Shown here: piece by piece, positions 63,801 to 64,000 of the stretch
Numbering within the stretch: position 1 is the stretch's first letter
Layout: the number at the start of each line of letters is the position of its first letter
NCBI GenBank assembly: GCA_029817715.1
Contig: JARUPY010000406.1
Location: forward strand, 310,001 to 374,000
Direction of reading: 5' to 3'
Length of the DNA stretch: 64,000 bases
Source of the DNA: Melastoma dodecandrum
Lineage: Eukaryota > Streptophyta > Magnoliopsida > Myrtales > Melastomataceae
The notes under the pieces: model-generated
Databases searched by the model: none
Told to the model about the DNA's origin: nothing
Seen by the model: the letters and a program-made list of their open reading frames with translations, nothing else
Made by a program: the position numbers and the translations under genes

Positions 63801-64000
63801 CTGCCGTCGGTTACCATTGTGGGTGGGAGACACCACGGGAGGAGGGAATCGAAATTGGAGCTCACGAGTGCTCGGGTACCTAGGCGTTGGAAGCTGAAGG
63901 CAGCTCCTTCCTTTATGACATGGGTCGGTCTCGGGGGAACTTCCACTCCAATGACGAGGTTCTCCACTCAGAGGTTTTGAGTCTCCGATTTCACTCCGGT
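60866..64000. other. no supported gene
   Basis: Small ORFs on both strands (for example plus 62290-62658, plus 62534-62842, plus 63586-63897, minus 63650-63967) show no family resemblance. The last about 400 bp (63580-64000) is GC-richer and open in several frames, so a gene or element may begin there and continue beyond the window. Confidence 0.45.

Overview
This is a repeat-rich nuclear window from a flowering plant, most likely a eudicot. The evidence is split genes with GT-AG introns, plant-specific families (a LEC1-type NF-YB, an OPT transporter, a HIPP metal-binding protein, an SVR7-like PPR-SMR protein, MAP70), plant-type LTR retrotransposons and an endogenous caulimovirid. The species cannot be fixed from the sequence alone.

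Layout. 1-9285 is a Ty3/gypsy element of the Tat lineage on the minus strand (one LTR at 8314-9285; the other lies beyond the window start). It carries a plus-strand coiled-coil ORF downstream of its integrase and was inserted into a MuDR-like transposase gene (9286-9707). 12310-23317 (minus) is a PDS5 cohesin-cofactor gene of about 32 exons; one intron holds a foldback element. 24189-25091 (minus) is a LEC1/L1L-type NF-YB gene. 25670-26890 is a solo LTR related to the first element, flanked by GGTAT duplications. 28570-34843 is a Mutator-like terminal-inverted-repeat element, split by a complete but decayed chromovirus (29052-34472, TSD TCGCC). 35684-36711 (plus) is a pollen Ole e 1-like gene. 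36954-39663 (minus) is a six-exon oligopeptide transporter. 40300-41500 is a Copia relic. About 45297-53645 (minus) is a nearly full-length endogenous pararetrovirus. 54176-55217 (plus) is a HIPP gene, 55594-57654 (plus) an SVR7-like PPR-SMR gene with two frame breaks, and 58342-60865 (minus) a broken MAP70 gene. The last 3 kb shows no gene I can support.

The host genes are not functionally linked: they cover chromosome cohesion, embryo development, peptide transport, metal or membrane biology, chloroplast RNA and microtubules. What ties the window together is repeated invasion by mobile DNA. There are two nested insertions (Tat in MuDR, chromovirus in a TIR element), a solo LTR, two related foldback elements and a virus copy whose end lies at its tRNA primer site. 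Target duplications and terminal repeats were read directly from the sequence. Lineage names come from motif recognition without database searches.
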